A stretch of 64,000 bases of DNA from Sisyra terminalis (lineage: Eukaryota; Arthropoda; Insecta; Neuroptera; Sisyridae), in NCBI GenBank assembly GCA_958496175.1, contig OY292276.1, forward strand, positions 60,153,080 to 60,217,079. Direction: 5' to 3'. Below are positions 61,895-64,000 of this stretch, one piece after another. A program made the position numbers and the translations under genes. The notes under the pieces were generated by a model, which had not been told where the DNA came from, ran no database searches, and was given only the letters and a program-made list of their open reading frames with translations. Position 1 is the stretch's first letter; each line of letters begins with the position of its first letter.

Positions 61895-63953
61895 ATGACC
61901 GCCAAAACGGTGATATGTACAAGTCCTGATTGCAAATCAAAACAGAAAGAATTCCAACGTAAATATGTATATTTAAATTGAAAATTTTACCATTTCATTG
62001 CGTTTTTTTGTAGCCCCAATTTACGACACGCCATTGATAACAATTGACGAAGCCCGAAGATTTATGAAAGATTGTCTAATAGCGGCGGGAGCCGGAGAAA
62101 GTCACGCCCAACAACAAGCCGACCTATTGGCCTGTGCCGACCATCGGGGCATCTTCAGCCATGGAATGAATCGATTGGGTATTGGCTACGGAAGAACAGG
62201 CGCTACTTAAACACCACTAGTACCTAAATCATGTGGCATTTAAACATGCATTTAAAGTTCTTATATATTTTATGTTTAAATAAGTGCCATGTGATTAACC
62301 GTATAGGTTTAAGAGTCAAAAGGCTTTCTTAATTACACCGGCACACAAAAAAAAAGTGCTCTGTACTTTTGACCGGACCTACATAAATCTACGTATTTTG
62401 ACCCCCTGAACACGAATCAGGGGTCGGTTTGACCCGTACACCCTCAAAAATTCGAGAAAACTTTAAAAAACCGAAAAAAATGGTTAAAATCAGCAGTTTT
62501 GGTGACATAGAAATTTTTTTGAACTAAACCGAGCATGATTTTCATGTTTTTTGACCCGCTGAATACAAATTCGAAGTTCATTTAGATCATAAGCTGTTTT
62601 AATTGTAAGAAAATTGCAAAAAATCTTTGAAAATTGCGAGAAATTGCAGTAATTGTGTACAAAAATTCTAAGGAGCTAGGTAAATCGTGATTTTCATGTA
62701 TTCTAATCCGCATAATATAAATCTTGAAGGTATTCGGTCCAGCCATTCTTAGAAATCCGTGTAAATAGTAAAAACCCTGAAAATTTCAGAAAAATCAAAG
62801 TTCTTGTGATAAATATCAAATTTTTAATGAAATCATAATAAATTTGACATGTTGGCAAATCTGTTGAGTATAAATTTGAAGTTCATTGATCCGGAATTAA
62901 AAAAAAAAATTGTTAATCGTAAAAAATCTATAGAAATAACAAAATCGCGGTTAGCCAAATAATCTTCAAAAATCATATTCCAGAAATAGAATAATATGCA
63001 AAATATCCTTTGTAGAGATTTAAAAGTTTATTTTCATCATATAATCTCGAATTTTAGAACAATAGCCGCAATTTTTTACAATTTTTAAGGGTTTTTTGCA
63101 ATTTTCTTACAATAAAAACGGTTTATGGTCTACATAAACTTCGAATTTGTATTCAGCGGATCGAAAAACATGAAAATCATGCTCGGTTTAGTTCAAAAAA
63201 AATTTTAATGTCACCAAAACTGCCGATTTTAACCATTTTTTTTAAGTTTTTTCAAATTTTTGAGGGTGTATGGGTTAAACCGACCCCGGATTCGTGTTCA
63301 GGGGGTCAAAATACGTAGATTTATGTAGGTCCGGTCAAAAGTACAGAGCACTTTTTTTTGTGTGCCGGTGTTATGGATATTGAATGTTTATAAGTTTTAG
63401 TATAAAAATATTCGATAATCAAATATTTTTATTAGACGATTTTAAACCGTAGATGATAAAAGAAATTAATTAGCATATAACAGAAAAGGAAAAATCAAAT
63501 AACTTTAGTTAACTTGAAATTACCTACTTATTACTATCAATTACTAATATTATTCATAAAACAGCTCCAATGCCTTAATTTAGAATTATCTTTAGTACAG
63601 CTAGCAATAATTCAATTATAATTTTGTTTCAAATTAAGTTATTGTACTTTAGATGTGGAAATATTTGTAAAATTACTTAGAATCCCACTATTGGTATCGC
63701 ATTCTGTAAATTCGATTTTTTGGTTTGAAAAACCTCAAATATTTAAATTTTATTTTTGTTTTAGATATGTATATTGATCAATTATGTAATCAGCAATGTG
63801 ATGGTAAGGCAATGCCGCAAATTAAGAAAGAAACGCCGAGTACCGCTTGGGTGGACGGCATGAATACATTGGGGGCTGTTGTCGGCAACTTTTGTATGGA
63901 TTTAGCCATTAAAAAAGCGAAAGAAACTGGTGTGGGCGTTGTATCAGCTTGTA
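61895..63953 (+). CDS. Malate/L-lactate dehydrogenase, Ldh2/MDH2 family (5' part)
   Basis: Family: NAD(P)-dependent 2-hydroxyacid dehydrogenases with a fold distinct from classical LDH, including malate, sulfolactate and ureidoglycolate enzymes; the substrate of insect members is uncertain. Exons: 61895-61958, 62014-62178 and 63765-63953, phases joining; the gene runs off the right edge after a strong GTATGT donor. Family motifs are ITIDEARRFMKDCLIAAGA, QADLLACADHRGIFSHGMNR (with the conserved substrate/active-site SHG), MYIDQL...CDGKAMPQI, and TLGAVVGNFCMDLAIKKAKE of the cofactor domain. Exon 1 encodes a short CTSPDCKSKQK leader of unknown purpose; the start there is the first ATG and is less certain. 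Intron 2 contains a 1.03-kb inverted-repeat element. Confidence 0.9.
62336..63370. mobile_element. Inverted-repeat transposon, 1.03 kb, no coding frame
   Basis: Arms of about 310 bp; the ends read CACCGGCACACAAAAAAAA and its complement, followed by GTGCTCTGTACTTTTGACC and ACGTATTTTGACCCCCTGAA. Flanked by TTA on both sides (62333-62335 and 63371-63373). A 3-bp duplication fits CMC or Harbinger types; the CAC-like terminus leans to CMC. Confidence 0.8.
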
Positions 63954-64000
63954 GTATGTATATAGGGTTCGTTTTTGCAAAAAGTTTCAATTGATTGGTT

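Overview
The window looks like nuclear DNA of an insect. It is AT-rich, and its genes are eukaryotic with short GT-AG introns (about 50-65 bp) alternating with repeat-filled introns of 2-3 kb. The proteins are animal orthologues and the repeats are of insect type. A beetle is my best guess from intron style and repeat load, but that is inference.

Left third (1-28.5 kb), gene-rich. A divergent pair opens the window: the mitochondrial tRNA-modifying GTPase GTPBP3 (minus, cut by the left edge) and the zinc-finger factor HINFP (plus, 1812-6815). Then come TIMM50 (plus, 10376-17447), a secreted trypsin-like protease (minus, 17624-19037), the LC8-binding zinc-finger factor ATMIN/ASCIZ (plus, 21065-22342), RNASEK (minus, 23046-23458), a BTB-BACK-Kelch protein (plus, 23761-27648) and TSSC4 (minus, 27718-28458). 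Exon models were joined by hand; the coding lengths of HINFP, TIMM50, the protease, RNASEK and the Kelch gene are each a multiple of three. The genes are unrelated housekeeping or regulatory genes; there is no operon-like logic beyond shared divergent promoters (GTPBP3/HINFP, RNASEK/Kelch).

Middle (28.5-49.5 kb), repeat-rich. A decayed segment (29.2-32.2 kb) has a diverged second copy at 56-58.2 kb. Between 33.4 and 49.5 kb lies a tandem array of six large units spaced 2.6-4.0 kb. Each carries a tRNA-like head with a B-box match, twin hairpins with the same GCTACA loop, and a T-run on the minus strand, which suggests a multi-copy Pol III transcript. I find no reading frame that stays open in every unit.

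Right third (49.5-64 kb) is mostly transposon debris: palindromic MITEs, hAT-like and TA-flanked elements and a 370-bp tandem repeat. It ends with the first three exons of a malate/L-lactate dehydrogenase (Ldh2 family) gene that runs off the right edge.

The most notable observations are hammerhead-ribozyme-like cores inside palindromic repeats, a MITE family with exact 9-bp target duplications in three copies, a tandemly duplicated first exon of GTPBP3, a duplicated ATMIN promoter and start codon separated from the gene by a satellite-like array, and the candidate structured RNA array.
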